This document shows positions 34,536 to 43,468 of a DNA stretch of 64,000 bases, one piece after another. The stretch lies in the NCBI GenBank assembly GCA_024426085.1, contig CP087974.1:1116001-1180000 (forward strand), written 5' to 3'. The stretch is from Rhizobium sp. RCAM05350 (GTDB lineage Bacteria; Pseudomonadota; Alphaproteobacteria; Rhizobiales; Rhizobiaceae). How positions within the stretch are numbered: the stretch's first letter is position 1; each line of letters begins with the position of its first letter. The position numbers and the translations under genes were made by a program. Under the pieces are notes generated by a model that searched no databases, had not been told where the DNA came from, and saw nothing but the letters and a program-made list of their open reading frames with translations.

Positions 34536-35628
34536 TCAGACCGCCAGCCGCCCGAGCCCGGACAGCATGCGGGTCAGTTCCGCCTGGCGCCGCGTTCCGG
34601 TTTTGAGGAAGATGCTTTTCAGATAGGTGCGAACCGTTTCGAGCTTGAGCCCAAGTTTGATCGCCACGGCTTCCGGGCTTGCACCCGAAGCAAGTTCACG
34701 GGCCACCCGGGCCTCTCCGGGTGTCAAATCGAACAGCCCGCTGAGCACCCGCATGTCTGGCGGCCCGGCCAGACCGACCGGCGTTGCAATCAACACGGCA
34801 AGGCTCCTGGAGAAAATATCACGCGCATTCCTTCGAACAGGAAGCAGATGCAGGATCAGCGCCGCCGAGCCTTCTTCCGCAGCGAGCGGGATGGATTGCA
34901 CGTTTGATGCCCGAGCGACAGCCAGCTGCTCCAGCGCCGCCAGAACCAGTCCGTTTGCCGCAGGGTTTTTGAGCGAAATCCTGTTGGCCGCGCCGGTACG
35001 GATGCGCGGCGAAAGTGCTTCCATGTCGTCGTTCATGGCAAGAACCCGATTATCGTCACTGAGGACGGCGGCGGGAAGCCCGAGCAATGATAGCGTCGCT
35101 GTGATACTCTGCGCCTGCCGGAAGATCATCCGCGACGAGATCAGCGCAGCACGGGCAAGATCACCTTTCAGGCTATTGACGTAATCGAGCGCCTGCGTCG
35201 AGAACGGCCCCTCACTGCTCCGGCCTATGAAATCGAAAATCAGCGTGTGCCCCGAAGGCTCCGGGAACACCGCCCCCATGCTCCAGCCGAGACCCAGCGG
35301 CCGCAGAAACGTGTCGTAGATGGGATCCGTGGCGATCTCGTCGGCGGTCATCACATCAATGTCCCGGGCAAAAGCCATCGGCGCCAACAGCATCGAGCGC
35401 TCGGGCCTCGGGTTTTGCAACTTCATATCGCTGCGCAGAATAGCGTTCCATCTGCTCGTCGATATTCGGCGAACAGACCCACCGCAGCGTCTGGTCGGTA
35501 TCGATGGTCAGAATACAGGCGGAAAAACCGTTCACCTCCCCAGCCAGGCTGGCGCAGACATCCGGCCACAACTCGGGGATAACCGCGGCTTCATAGATCC
35601 GATCGATCAGTGTAATGGTGTCAGACAT
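34536..35628 (-). CDS. LuxR-family transcriptional regulator (frameshifted)
   Basis: About 364 residues. The C-terminal 60 residues are a LuxR-type helix-turn-helix: LFDLTPGEARVARELASGAS, then VAIKLGLKLETVRTYLKSIF with LKTGTRRQAELTRML. The N-terminal and middle parts are not an obvious response receiver or autoinducer domain; SLLGLPAAVLSDDNRVLAMN looks PAS-like. One break near 35420. The start MMSDTITLIDRIYEAA at 35628 is preferred over an ATG 42 bases upstream. It is divergent from pgsA and, with the hydrolase gene, separates uvrC from pgsA. Confidence 0.8.
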
Positions 35629-35844
35629 CATTTGCTCTGCGCTGGAGCATTTATTCGACAATGCCTTCATATCAGAGGTTTGCCAAGCTCAATGTAGCAA
35701 GCACTGAATTTCAAAGAGGATCTCGGTTCACCGTGCGTTCAGACGAATTCCGCCATAATTCAAGCCGATCTCTAATGACCGGTTGACGCCGCTGTCACAA
35801 AGTCTTTCATCTGTTGCCAAAGAACTCGCAGAGAACCCGAATCG

Positions 35845-36431
35845 ATGTCCACCACGCCTGCCGCTTACAATATTCCCAATCTTCTGACTTATGCCCGTAT
35901 CCTGGCCGTGCCTTTGATCGTCCTGTGTTTCTTCATCGAGGGCAGGCTGCAGAGTTCGGATTTCGCCCGCTGGACGGCGCTGGGGCTTTTGCCGTCGCCT
36001 CGATCACCGACTTCTTCGATGGCTATCTGGCGCGCATCTGGCAGCAGACCTCCAATATCGGCCGTATGCTCGACCCGATCGCCGATAAACTGCTGGTCGC
36101 CTCGGTTCTGCTGCTCGTTGCCGCTGACGGCACGATTGCCGGCTGGTCGATCTGGGCTGCGATCATCATTCTCTGCCGCGAAATCCTGGTGTCCGGCCTG
36201 CGCGAATATCTCGCCGCCTTGAAGGTCAGCGTGCCGGTGACCCGCATCGCCAAGTGGAAAACCACGATCCAGATGGTCGCCATCGCCTTCCTGCTCGCAG
36301 GCCCTGCCGGCGACAAGGTGCTTCCCTACACGACCGAAATGGGCATCGGCCTTCTCTGGCTTGCCGCCGCCATCACGCTCTATACCGGCTACGACTACTT
36401 TCGCGCCGGCCTCAAGCACATGGTCGACTGA
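35845..36431 (+). CDS. pgsA: CDP-diacylglycerol-glycerol-3-phosphate 3-phosphatidyltransferase (frameshifted)
   Basis: Makes phosphatidylglycerol phosphate in the inner membrane. About 195 residues, the family norm. The start MSTTPAAYNIPNLLTYARIL is typical. The CDP-alcohol phosphotransferase motif D-G-x2-A-R-x8-G-x3-D-x3-D is complete in FFDGYLARIWQQTS and NIGRMLDPIADKLL. Four to five hydrophobic segments follow. One break near 35985 separates the first helix from the motif. The stop shares one base with the moaD start. Confidence 0.93.
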
Positions 36432-36691
36432 TGGGCAGCGTCAACCTCGTCTATTTCGCCTGGGTGCGCGAACGGATCGGCAGAGGCGAAGAAACGCTGG
36501 AGCTTCCCGAACACGTCGTCACGGCCGGCGATCTGTTGACCCATCTGAAGACGCTCGGCGAGGAATACGAGACGGCGCTGGAGCATGAGAATGTCATCCG
36601 CGTCGCCATCAACCAGGAACATGTCGATCACCACGAAACGATTGCAGGCGCGCGGGAGATCGCTATTTTCCCGCCGATGACCGGGGGCTGA
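36431..36691 (+). CDS. moaD: Molybdopterin synthase sulfur-carrier subunit
   Basis: Intact, 86 residues. A ubiquitin-like protein that carries sulfur as a thiocarboxylate on its C-terminal Gly. The start MGSVNLVYFAWVRERIGRGE and the end IAIFPPMTGG with the essential GlyGly are clear. It overlaps pgsA by one base and precedes moaE, forming the two-subunit molybdopterin synthase. This is consistent with the molybdopterin enzyme encoded at 24.8-27 kb. Confidence 0.93.
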   Translation: MGSVNLVYFAWVRERIGRGEETLELPEHVVTAGDLLTHLKTLGEEYETALEHENVIRVAINQEHVDHHETIAGAREIAIFPPMTGG

Positions 36692-36695
36692 GACC

Positions 36696-37169
36696 GTGGC
36701 TAACATGCCTGTCACGGTTCAAGCGTCCAGCGCGGCGATTTCGACCTTGCATTCGAAGTCCGGGCGTTGTCGGCCGGCCGCCACGATATCGGCGCGGTCG
36801 TCACCTTCTCCGGTCTCTGCCGCGATGAAGCAGGCACGTTGAGCGCTCTTGAACTTGAGCATTATCCCGGCATGGCGGAAGCGGAAATCGCCCGCATCTG
36901 CGACGAAGCTATCGACCGCTTCGACCTTCAAGCCACCACCACCATCCATCGCTACGGCAAGATCCTTGCCCGGCGAAAACATCGTGCTCGTCATCACCGC
37001 CTCGCCGCACCGTCAGGCGGCCTTCGACGGCGCCAGTTTCATCATGGATTTCCTGAAAACCGCAGCACCCTTCTGGAAGAAGGAACATAACACTGAGGGC
37101 ACTGCGGGCGGCTGGGTCAGTGCCAAGGATGAAGACGACAGCGCCCGGGACCGCTGGTCGAAGGATTGA
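36696..37169 (+). CDS. moaE: Molybdopterin synthase catalytic subunit (frameshifted)
   Basis: Converts cyclic pyranopterin monophosphate to molybdopterin, with MoaD. About 157 residues. VQRGDFDLAFEVRALSAGRH, GAVVTFSGLCRDEAGTLSAL, LELEHYPGMAEAEIARICDE and the active-site region IVLVITASPHRQAAFDGASF plus DFLKTAAPFWKKE (catalytic Lys residues) are all present. Breaks near 36725 and 36970. I start at the GTG at 36696 (MANMPVTV); the ATG at 36705 is equally possible. Confidence 0.92.
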
Positions 37170-37182
37170 TCAGGCCAATCGG

Positions 37183-38078
37183 TCAGGGTTGAAACTGCTC
37201 TTTGCGCGTCAGCACCAGGAGCAGCACCAGGAACGAGAAGATCGCAAAGTCCCGCCAGAGCATCGGCCCATAGGCGCTCCACAGCGTCTCGCTCAGTCCC
37301 ATCGCTGCCGCCCCCAGCGCCGCCAGCACAGGTGCCGTCTGGCCACCGATGGCGGCAATGAACAGCACCTTGACGCCGAACACCACACCGGCACCAAAAT
37401 CCATAGTGCCGTAATAGGCGGTCGCGAGAATTCCACGATTGCGGCCAGAAACGCCGAAAATCCATAGGCCGCGATGAAGACACGCCTGCCGTCCACACCG
37501 CAAAGTGCGGCCGCGCCTGCATCGTCGGACACGGCACGCCATGCGCGGCCCCAGGCCGAGTGCACCAGGAACAGATGCCCTGCCACGACCATGGCCAGCA
37601 TCAGAGCCGTGTTCAAAAGCTGCACCACCGTCAGCGTTACCGGAAACCGCGGATCGGACCAGAGCGTCACCGGCGTATTGAGGAACGGCGGCAGCCAAAG
37701 GCTGCGCGTCTCCGCCACGATCCGCGACAGCTCCATCAAAACCAGCGCGATGCCGAGCGAAACGACCACCACCGTGTTGGCCGAGGTTGCTGTCAGCCTG
37801 TGCATGATTGAACGGCCGATCAACAGACCGGCGCCGAGCGTATAGACCAGCGCCGACACCGCGCCCACGGCAAGGGCTGCCGGCAGGACCAGCCACAGGC
37901 GGTTCCAGGCAAAGTCCGAAAACAGCAGGAAGATCTGACCCGCAAACCCGAACAACGCACCATAGGTGAGATCGGCCCGCCGGGTCACCGAAAAGGCGAT
38001 CGAATAGCCGAAGGCGAGCAGCGCATAGAGGGCTGCGATAGGCAGGGCGCTGGCAAGTTGCTGCAGAAAATAGGCCAT
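37183..38078 (-). CDS. LivH-like ABC transporter permease, no partners (frameshifted)
   Basis: About 298 residues, eight or so hydrophobic segments, with the branched-chain amino acid permease pattern: LPIAALYALLAFGYSIAFSV at the start, then TSANTVVVVSLGIALVLMEL, RAVSDDAGAAALCGVDGRRV (the cytoplasmic EAA-like loop) and FGVKVLFIAAIGGQTAPVLA. No ATPase, second permease or binding protein lies nearby, which is unusual for this family. One break near 37430. It is divergent from the CGNR regulator with only 65 bases between starts, and those bases hold a near-perfect palindrome. Confidence 0.82.
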
Positions 38079-38107
38079 GACAGGTCCGCTGGTGACAAAC
38101 TCAGTAT

Positions 38108-38133
38108 AACTGGTAAAATACGTTTTACCAGTT
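38108..38133. promoter_or_regulatory. Perfect palindrome, candidate operator
   Basis: AACTGGTAAAA and TTTTACCAGTT are 11-base perfect inverted arms around TACG. It fills the middle of the 65-base gap between the divergent permease (start 38078) and CGNR (start 38144) genes and so must overlap both promoters. The half-site TGGTAA-TTACCA resembles GntR-type operators in form. The adjacent CGNR protein is the natural candidate to bind it. There is no T tract, so it is not a terminator. Confidence 0.75.
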
Positions 38134-38143
38134 AGGATATCAC

Positions 38144-38706
38144 ATGACTTTTGCCTGGACCCCGCATCGTTTTTCCGGTGGCGCGCTTGCCCTCGATGTC
38201 GCCAATTCGGTGATCCTGCGCTTTGACGCCACACGGCGGATCGACCGCTATGCCGATGCCGTCGCCATGAGCGACTTTGCCGCCGCGGCAAACCGGTTTT
38301 CTGCGGAAAAGGAACTGTTCGGGACGCTGGAACCGGTAGCACTGGAAAACCGCGATGCGTTTCTGGACTTGCGCGAGGCAACCGACCGGCATTTTCAAGC
38401 GCCGGCGTGCTGGGTGCCTCCACTGGAGACGATCTGGCCGATCTGCTCGATACGGCATCCGTCATCATCCGCAGGCATCCGGTGAAAAGTCAGCGTACAC
38501 CGCTCGATGCCGCCACGGCGCGCTCGGCGCTGATGCTTGCAACATTCGCCGAACCGGAGCGGCTGAAAATCTGCCCCAATTGCCAATGGCTGTTTCTCGA
38601 CCGCAGCCGCAATCGCAGCCGCACGTGGTGCGACATGACGGTCTGCGGCAATCGTGCCAAGGCAAACCGCCACTACCGGCGCCAGAAGAAGGAGTTGATC
38701 GCATGA
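38144..38706 (+). CDS. CGNR zinc-finger transcriptional regulator (frameshifted)
   Basis: About 187 residues. The C-terminal zinc finger is complete: CPNCQWLFLDRSRNRSRTWC followed by DMTVCGNRAKANRHYRR with the name-giving CGNR. The N-terminal domain (start MTFAWTPHRFSGGALALDVA) is the ABATE-type stress-linked domain of this family. One break near 38400 separates the two. It likely represses its own promoter and the divergent permease through the palindrome at 38108-38133. Its stop overlaps the next start (ATGA). Confidence 0.88.
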
Positions 38707-39213
38707 CCCTGCAAGCGCCTCACTGCCGCCCTTCTTGCTGCCATTACGAGTCTTTCCGCCTGTCAGCGCGAGACCGGTCCGGACCCGCTCGAACTCACCG
38801 GCAAGATATTCATTTTCAACTACCGCCTCGCCTATGCCACCTACATGATCACGCTGACCAAGACCGAGGCGGTACCGGATGGCAGCACCGTTGTCGCCAC
38901 GTTCGAAAACCCGTCGGGCGGCCCACCTTTGACGCTCGACCGCAAGCTGTTTCAAAAACTCGACAAGGTCGTGCTCGAGAGCCCCGACGTCACCTGCGTG
39001 AAGAAGCAGAAGCCCTATGCGGTGACGATCGAGGTCAAAGGCCCAGACGGCGCCATCCTGCAGACGCTCAAGACCACCGTCACTTCCAATCTCGACCAGG
39101 ACATCATGCCGGCAGAGGCGCTGGTGGTCGGCCCGGCCTATGACAAGAACCCGGACGTCTTCAGGAACGGGAAAGCGCCGGAGCATTTCCAGACTGCGAC
39201 CTGTCCGACCTGA
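38703..39213 (+). CDS. Lipoprotein of unknown function (frameshifted at signal peptide)
   Basis: About 170 residues. If one base is restored near 38718, the start reads MTLQAPLTAALLAAITSLSA followed by CQRETG, a lipoprotein signal with lipobox LSAC. The mature domain (ELTGKIFIFNYRLAYATYMI, VATFENPSGGPPLTLDRKLF, VLESPDVTCVKKQKPYAVTI) looks beta-rich. I do not recognise a named family. It is coupled to the CGNR gene by an ATGA overlap, so both are made together, and it ends in an intrinsic terminator. Confidence 0.75.
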
Positions 39214-39226
39214 TACGCCATAACGC

Positions 39227-39259
39227 AAAAAGCCGAAGCGTTACCGCTCCGGCTTTTTT
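39227..39259. terminator. Intrinsic terminator
   Basis: AAAAAGCCGaAGCG and CGCTcCGGCTTTTTT form a stem with one mismatch and a TTAC loop, ending in a T tract. It lies between the convergent lipoprotein and ndk genes and can work in both directions. Confidence 0.85.
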
Positions 39260-39303
39260 GAGTCTTTTCAAATCCTTCGGGCCAAAACCCTCAGAGTTTG
39301 ATT

Positions 39304-39725
39304 CAGCCTGACGATTTCGGTGTCGGAGAACCAGTACTTGATTTCCTGGGCAGCCGTTTCCGGAGCATCCGAACCGTGAACCGAATTTTCGCCGATCGAC
39401 AAAGCGTGGGTCTTGCGGATCGTGCCTTCGTCGGCGTTGGCCGGGTTGGTCGCGCCCATGATTTCGCGGTTCTTCAGGATGGCGCCTTCGCCTTCCAGAA
39501 CCTGGACGATGGTCGGGCCGGAAGTCATGCCTTCAACCAGTTCGCCGAAGAAAGGACGTTCCTTGTGAACGGCGTAGAAACCTTCGGCTTCGCGCGTGCT
39601 CATCCAGACGCGCTTGGAAGGACGACGCGCAGGCCTGCGTTTTCGAGCATCATGGTGATGGCGCCCGTCAGGTTACGCTTGGTTGCGTCCGGCTTGATCA
39701 TCGAAAATGTGCGTTCAATCGCCAT
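39304..39725 (-). CDS. ndk: Nucleoside diphosphate kinase (frameshifted)
   Basis: Balances NTP and dNTP pools. With repairs the protein is 140 residues, the family length. The start is [20 protein letters not shown] and the active-site His is in [20 protein letters not shown] and [20 protein letters not shown]. Breaks near 39615 and 39309: the second, if GTCAGGC is read one base shorter, gives the usual ending TEIVG followed by stop at 39304; as printed the frame runs on to 39268. Confidence 0.93.
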
Positions 39726-39826
39726 TGTCTCAATTCCCTTTGCTTACATAAATCGGGGGTTTTTCCATGAATTTTGCGGTTCAATAGCCGCCAATTCCGT
39801 GCAAAACAAGGGGGAGCGCAGAAGTT

Positions 39827-40517
39827 TCACGCCGCTGTCACGGAGCGCCCGGCACCGTTATGGAGATCGAGGCAGCGCTCGAACCAGTCGCGAACAGGAT
39901 CGCCCGACTCAAGAAGCCGCTTCGGCGAGACGACGCGCGCCCATTGCAGCGGACCAAAGACGATATAGTCGGCGAACAGCGGCGTTTCGCCACCGATGAA
40001 CGGCTGCTTCTTTAGCGTGGTGCGCAGCGGCTCCAGCTTGGCGGCAAAGGTCTTCAGTTCGTCTGCCCCGGTTTGCACCACTGCTTCCAGGCTCGTGCCG
40101 AAGCGGGCTTCTCGAGAGGTGCGGAAATAGGCCTGGTCGACCGGTTCGAGGCTGTCATGAATATCCATCAGGACGATGCGCACGATCGCAGGGTGCAGCG
40201 TCATCTGCGACCAGCTTTCGACGAACCGCGCCATCGCCTGGCCGCCCTCGCCGCCAAACAGCGACGGACGATCCGGATAGGTCTCTTCCAGATAAAGGGC
40301 GATGTCAGAAACTGTCGCGAACCAGCAGATCGCCGTCGCGCAGCACGGGCACCAGCGTCGTCGCGCCGTTTTCTATCGTCGGTATCTGGGTAAACCCGAC
40401 CGCCCGGGTGTCGTAGTCGAGCCCCTTATGGGCAAGCGACAGCATTGTCTTCCAGACATGCGGCGAAAACGGCCGGCTCTTGTCGGCGCCGCAGAGCGCA
40501 TAGAGTGTGCGGTTCAT
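39827..40517 (-). CDS. Glutathione S-transferase family protein (frameshifted)
   Basis: About 230 residues. The N domain MNRTLYALCGADKSRPFSPH continues with TTLVPVLRDGDLLVRDSF, holding the P-V-L and D-S positions that bind glutathione, then ALYLEETYPDRPSLFGG. The C domain runs to LDLHNGAGRSVTAA. GSTs of this kind act in detoxification or as beta-etherase relatives; the substrate is open. One break near 40310. Confidence 0.85.
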
Positions 40518-40663
40518 CTCGTATCCTCATCCATAGCTGTATCGCCGGAGACTTATTCGAAACCAGCGGTCACGAACAATCAAATCAGTAAATTTCATGG
40601 ATCACATCACCCACCGCGATGTAATTGCGCGCTAGACTGGCGAAAACCTCAAGGGATACCACG

Positions 40664-41177
40664 ATGCTCGATCACTACAGGATGTTTGCCGATTACAACC
40701 ACTGGGCCAACCGGCTTGTCTATCAAGCGGCTGGCGATCTCAGCGACGCAATACCGCGAGAACAAGGGCGCCTTCTTCGGCTCGCTGCACGCGACGCTCA
40801 ACCACGTGCTGGCCGCCGACCGGATCTGGATGAAGCGTTTTACCGGCACAGGCGAGGCGCCGTCAAAGCTCGACACCATCCTGTTCGACACATTCGCAGA
40901 CCTGTCTGCGGCACGAACCGCAGAAGACAATCGCATCGTCACCTGGATCGCCGGCCTTACCGAAGACGCCCTCGCCGGCCGCTTCACCTATACGCCTGTC
41001 AGCAACCCCACCCCCGTCACCCAGCGCCTCGCCCCGCCACTCGCCCATTTCTTCAACCACCAGACCCATCATCGTGGCCAGTGCCATATGACGCTGACGG
41101 CGCTGGGCGGACCGAGCCTTGCGCTGGACATGAGCTATTTCCTGCGGGCGCCGGAATACCGGCATTATGCCGACTGA
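40664..41177 (+). CDS. DinB family protein (frameshifted)
   Basis: About 171 residues, a four-helix DinB/YfiT-like fold. The start MLDHYRMFADYNHWANRLVY is typical. The three metal-binding His are visible in FGSLHATLNHVLAADRIWMK and HFFNHQTHHRGQCHMTL. Family members may be thiol-dependent transferases using bacillithiol, mycothiol or glutathione; no role is known here. One break near 40745. The start at 40664 has AAGGGA upstream. Confidence 0.88.
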
Positions 41178-41292
41178 CTCAACCGGCGGAAATCATTTGG
41201 TTCTTCGGCGCCGTCACATAATTGTCACAAGGCTTGAGCAAGCAAGCCGCGTCATAGTCCGCCTCAATCTTGAAACGGAGGAAAACGACACA

Positions 41293-41607
41293 ATGGATTG
41301 GTATCCCATCGAAGCCCTTGAGGCCGGCAAGCTTGCCGTTCTGCATTTTGAAAACCAGGACGAACAGCGCTGGGTCGGATATATCCATGGCGACGGCACC
41401 TGCCATTGGCCGGAAAACGTTTCGGGCCGCCGCCCTGATGGCTGGCAGGGATCTTTCCGCCCTGTTCTCGATGTTGCCCGACAGCGCAAAGCAGATTGTC
41501 TCGGCGTCGTTTTGACGCCGCCCCCGGTTATGCGGCCGCGCCCGAGGCCGGCCGCAAAGCGAGATATTCCCAGACAGCGACAACGAACAGAACCGCAGTC
41601 GCGGTGA
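41293..41607 (+). CDS. Small hypothetical protein
   Basis: I do not recognise a named family. The ORF begins MDWYPIEALEAGKLAVLHFE after a strong GGAGG site, and has a Trp-rich centre (RWVGYIHGDGTCHWPENV, DGWQGSFRPVLD). The Pro/Arg-rich tail (PPPVMRPRPRPAAKRD) overlaps the end of the convergent ltrA-like gene (41528) and may be an artefact of a frameshift; a stop at 41513-41515 in another frame would give a protein of about 74 residues that ends before the overlap. The strong ribosome site is the main support. Confidence 0.45.
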   Translation: MDWYPIEALEAGKLAVLHFENQDEQRWVGYIHGDGTCHWPENVSGRRPDGWQGSFRPVLDVARQRKADCLGVVLTPPPVMRPRPRPAAKRDIPRQRQRTEPQSR

Positions 41608-42708
41608 TCTGGATGACATAATTGCTGCTGAACGGCACGAGCACCGCGGTTACAAGTCAGCAGAACAAGCCCGGCAATATGTGAAACCGGAATTTTCCGG
41701 GCCACCGCCATCTTCACCCAGATATTGCCGGCGAGAAACAGGACCGGGCCACCGATCATCGCCAGGGCGTTTTTCAGCGAACTGTCCTCCTGCGCATGCG
41801 ACAGGCTGAAATCCTCGCCGACCGCCGTCAGGATGATGCCGGCAATGATCGGCAGGTGGCCGTAGGTGAACAGATTGTGCGCCACGCTTTCAGGCCATGA
41901 GGTGTTTTCCGCCTTGTCGGCTGCGTCCGCCTGTCCATGGTGAAAATAGATCCACCACATGAAGCCGGTGCTGAGGAATGCGCTGCAGAACACGGCAAAG
42001 GTCGTGTTCGAATTCATATGCTCGGCGGCGTTTTTGCCGGTGGTCAGGATGGTTTCGCCAAGGCAGATGATGACGAACAGGGCGCAGCGTTCGGCCATGT
42101 GCTCGCCCGAGACATCCAGTGTTTCCGGCGGCGCTTTTCCAAGGCTCGGCACGGCGTAGCGAAGGGCGGGCGACGCGTAATCGATCGCGAGCGCAAGACT
42201 CCACAGCGCAATCCGACCCTCCAACTCCATCATCGCGCCGACCAGCCAGAAGACGGCGGAGGCAAGCGACCAGAGGGTAATCCGCACGAATGTGGTGAAG
42301 GATGCATCGTCGACGCCGCGATAGGCATAGAGCGTGAACAGCGAACGGCCGACCTGCATGGCGCAGTAGATCAGCGCAAACATCAGCCCATGCTCGCCAA
42401 AAGCCTCAGGCAGGGCCAGCGCCAGAAGTACACCGCCGAACATCAGGCAGAACAGCATCAGCCGGACGGCTTCCTTGCCGGTGTGAAGCAGGTTGGTCAC
42501 CCAGGTCGTGTTGATCCACACCCACCAGATCGCCAGAACCAGCAGCGCAGATTCGAACGCCGCGGTTGGTCCGAAATCCGGAGGCGAGCGTATGCGACAA
42601 CTGGACGAGCGCAAAGACGAAGACGAGATCGAAGAACAGCTCGGGAAAGCTGGCGCTGGTCTGATCGGGTTCTTCCGTGCGGATCCAGTTCGAACGTTTA
42701 ACCGGCAT
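41528..42708 (-). CDS. Low temperature requirement protein A (LtrA) family membrane protein (frameshifted)
   Basis: About 393 residues with ten or so hydrophobic segments. The family signature after a polar start is SFPELFFDLVFVFALVQLSH; later ALFVIICLGETILTTGKNAA is also an LtrA hallmark. LtrA was named for growth of Listeria at low temperature; its transport or enzymatic role is unknown. Breaks near 42580 and 41640; with the second repaired the chain ends VAVWEYLALRPASGAAA at 41528. The start MPVKRSNWIRTEEPDQTS at 42708 is a choice. Confidence 0.85.
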
Positions 42709-42939
42709 GATACATACCGTGTTCGACGTTGGTGCGAGCCTGTTCACCGCTACCGCCCACCGGGCCGTTTCTAAGCATGATCTTTCCCCGCCAGATAATA
42801 GAGGACATAGGGCGCGGCCTGCGGCGGACAACGGTAACCGTTTGATCCCCGATCGCAAGCGACGAGGGACAATCCGTTGATCGCATCGGCCTTCCTCCTG
42901 TAAGCTCCCCCATGCCTTATCCCCTGATGGAGAAGTCGC

Positions 42940-43335
42940 ATGAACAAACTGATGTTCGCCATGACAGCCGGTGCGATGATCGCATCCCCCAGCCAGGCGC
43001 AGCTCATGGATGCGGACGACCTCAACACCTTCTGCCAGCAGAAACATCCGGTGGTCGTCGGCTATGTCGCCGGCGTGCTCGACCGCTGGTCGCGCGACCT
43101 GCATCACGCGGAAATGTCGGATGTCGTCGACACGGAGAACAACCGGCCGGAAAGCAAAGTTCCGGTGACGGAGAAGATCAGGGCCAATGTCTGCGACCCC
43201 GATACCATAACGCTCGAACAGCAAGTGAATATCGTCTGCGCCTTCGTCGCTGCCAATCCGAAGGAACACGGCCGCAGTGCCGACATGCTGGTCCAGCTGG
43301 CCATGCAGGCGAAATGGCCCTGCCCGGCGAAATAA
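42940..43335 (+). CDS. Exported Rap1a/Tai-like protein
   Basis: Intact, 131 residues, with a short signal peptide (MNKLMFAMTAGAMIASPSQA). The mature part has paired Cys (TFCQQK, NVCDPD, NIVCAF, WPCPAK) and the pattern C-x-P-x-x-(I/V)-T-x-x-Q ... NP-x-x-x-x-x-x-A-x-x-L-V-x-x-A ... F/W-P-C seen in the Rap1a/Tai domain, which includes type VI secretion amidase immunity proteins. No type VI effector is adjacent, so an immunity role is only a possibility. It is probably periplasmic. Confidence 0.6.
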   Translation: MNKLMFAMTAGAMIASPSQAQLMDADDLNTFCQQKHPVVVGYVAGVLDRWSRDLHHAEMSDVVDTENNRPESKVPVTEKIRANVCDPDTITLEQQVNIVCAFVAANPKEHGRSADMLVQLAMQAKWPCPAK

Positions 43336-43468
43336 CCAGCCGCGCTCGTCGCGGTCTGCCAAGTTGTACCCCCTGGAACTCGCGCCTTTGACAGTCTTTT
43401 AATCCCGATGCGTTATCAGCTGTGTCTTGCAACCACCGCGCTTCAAGCGGTTTTGTGAGGGATGCGGA

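Noticed and set aside
42406..43362. Long minus-strand frame of 318 residues opposite the Rap1a/Tai-like gene and the ltrA start
   Set aside because: It covers a gene with a signal peptide and Cys pattern on the other strand and the true ltrA start in another frame; it has low-complexity arginine-rich parts and no family match I recognise.
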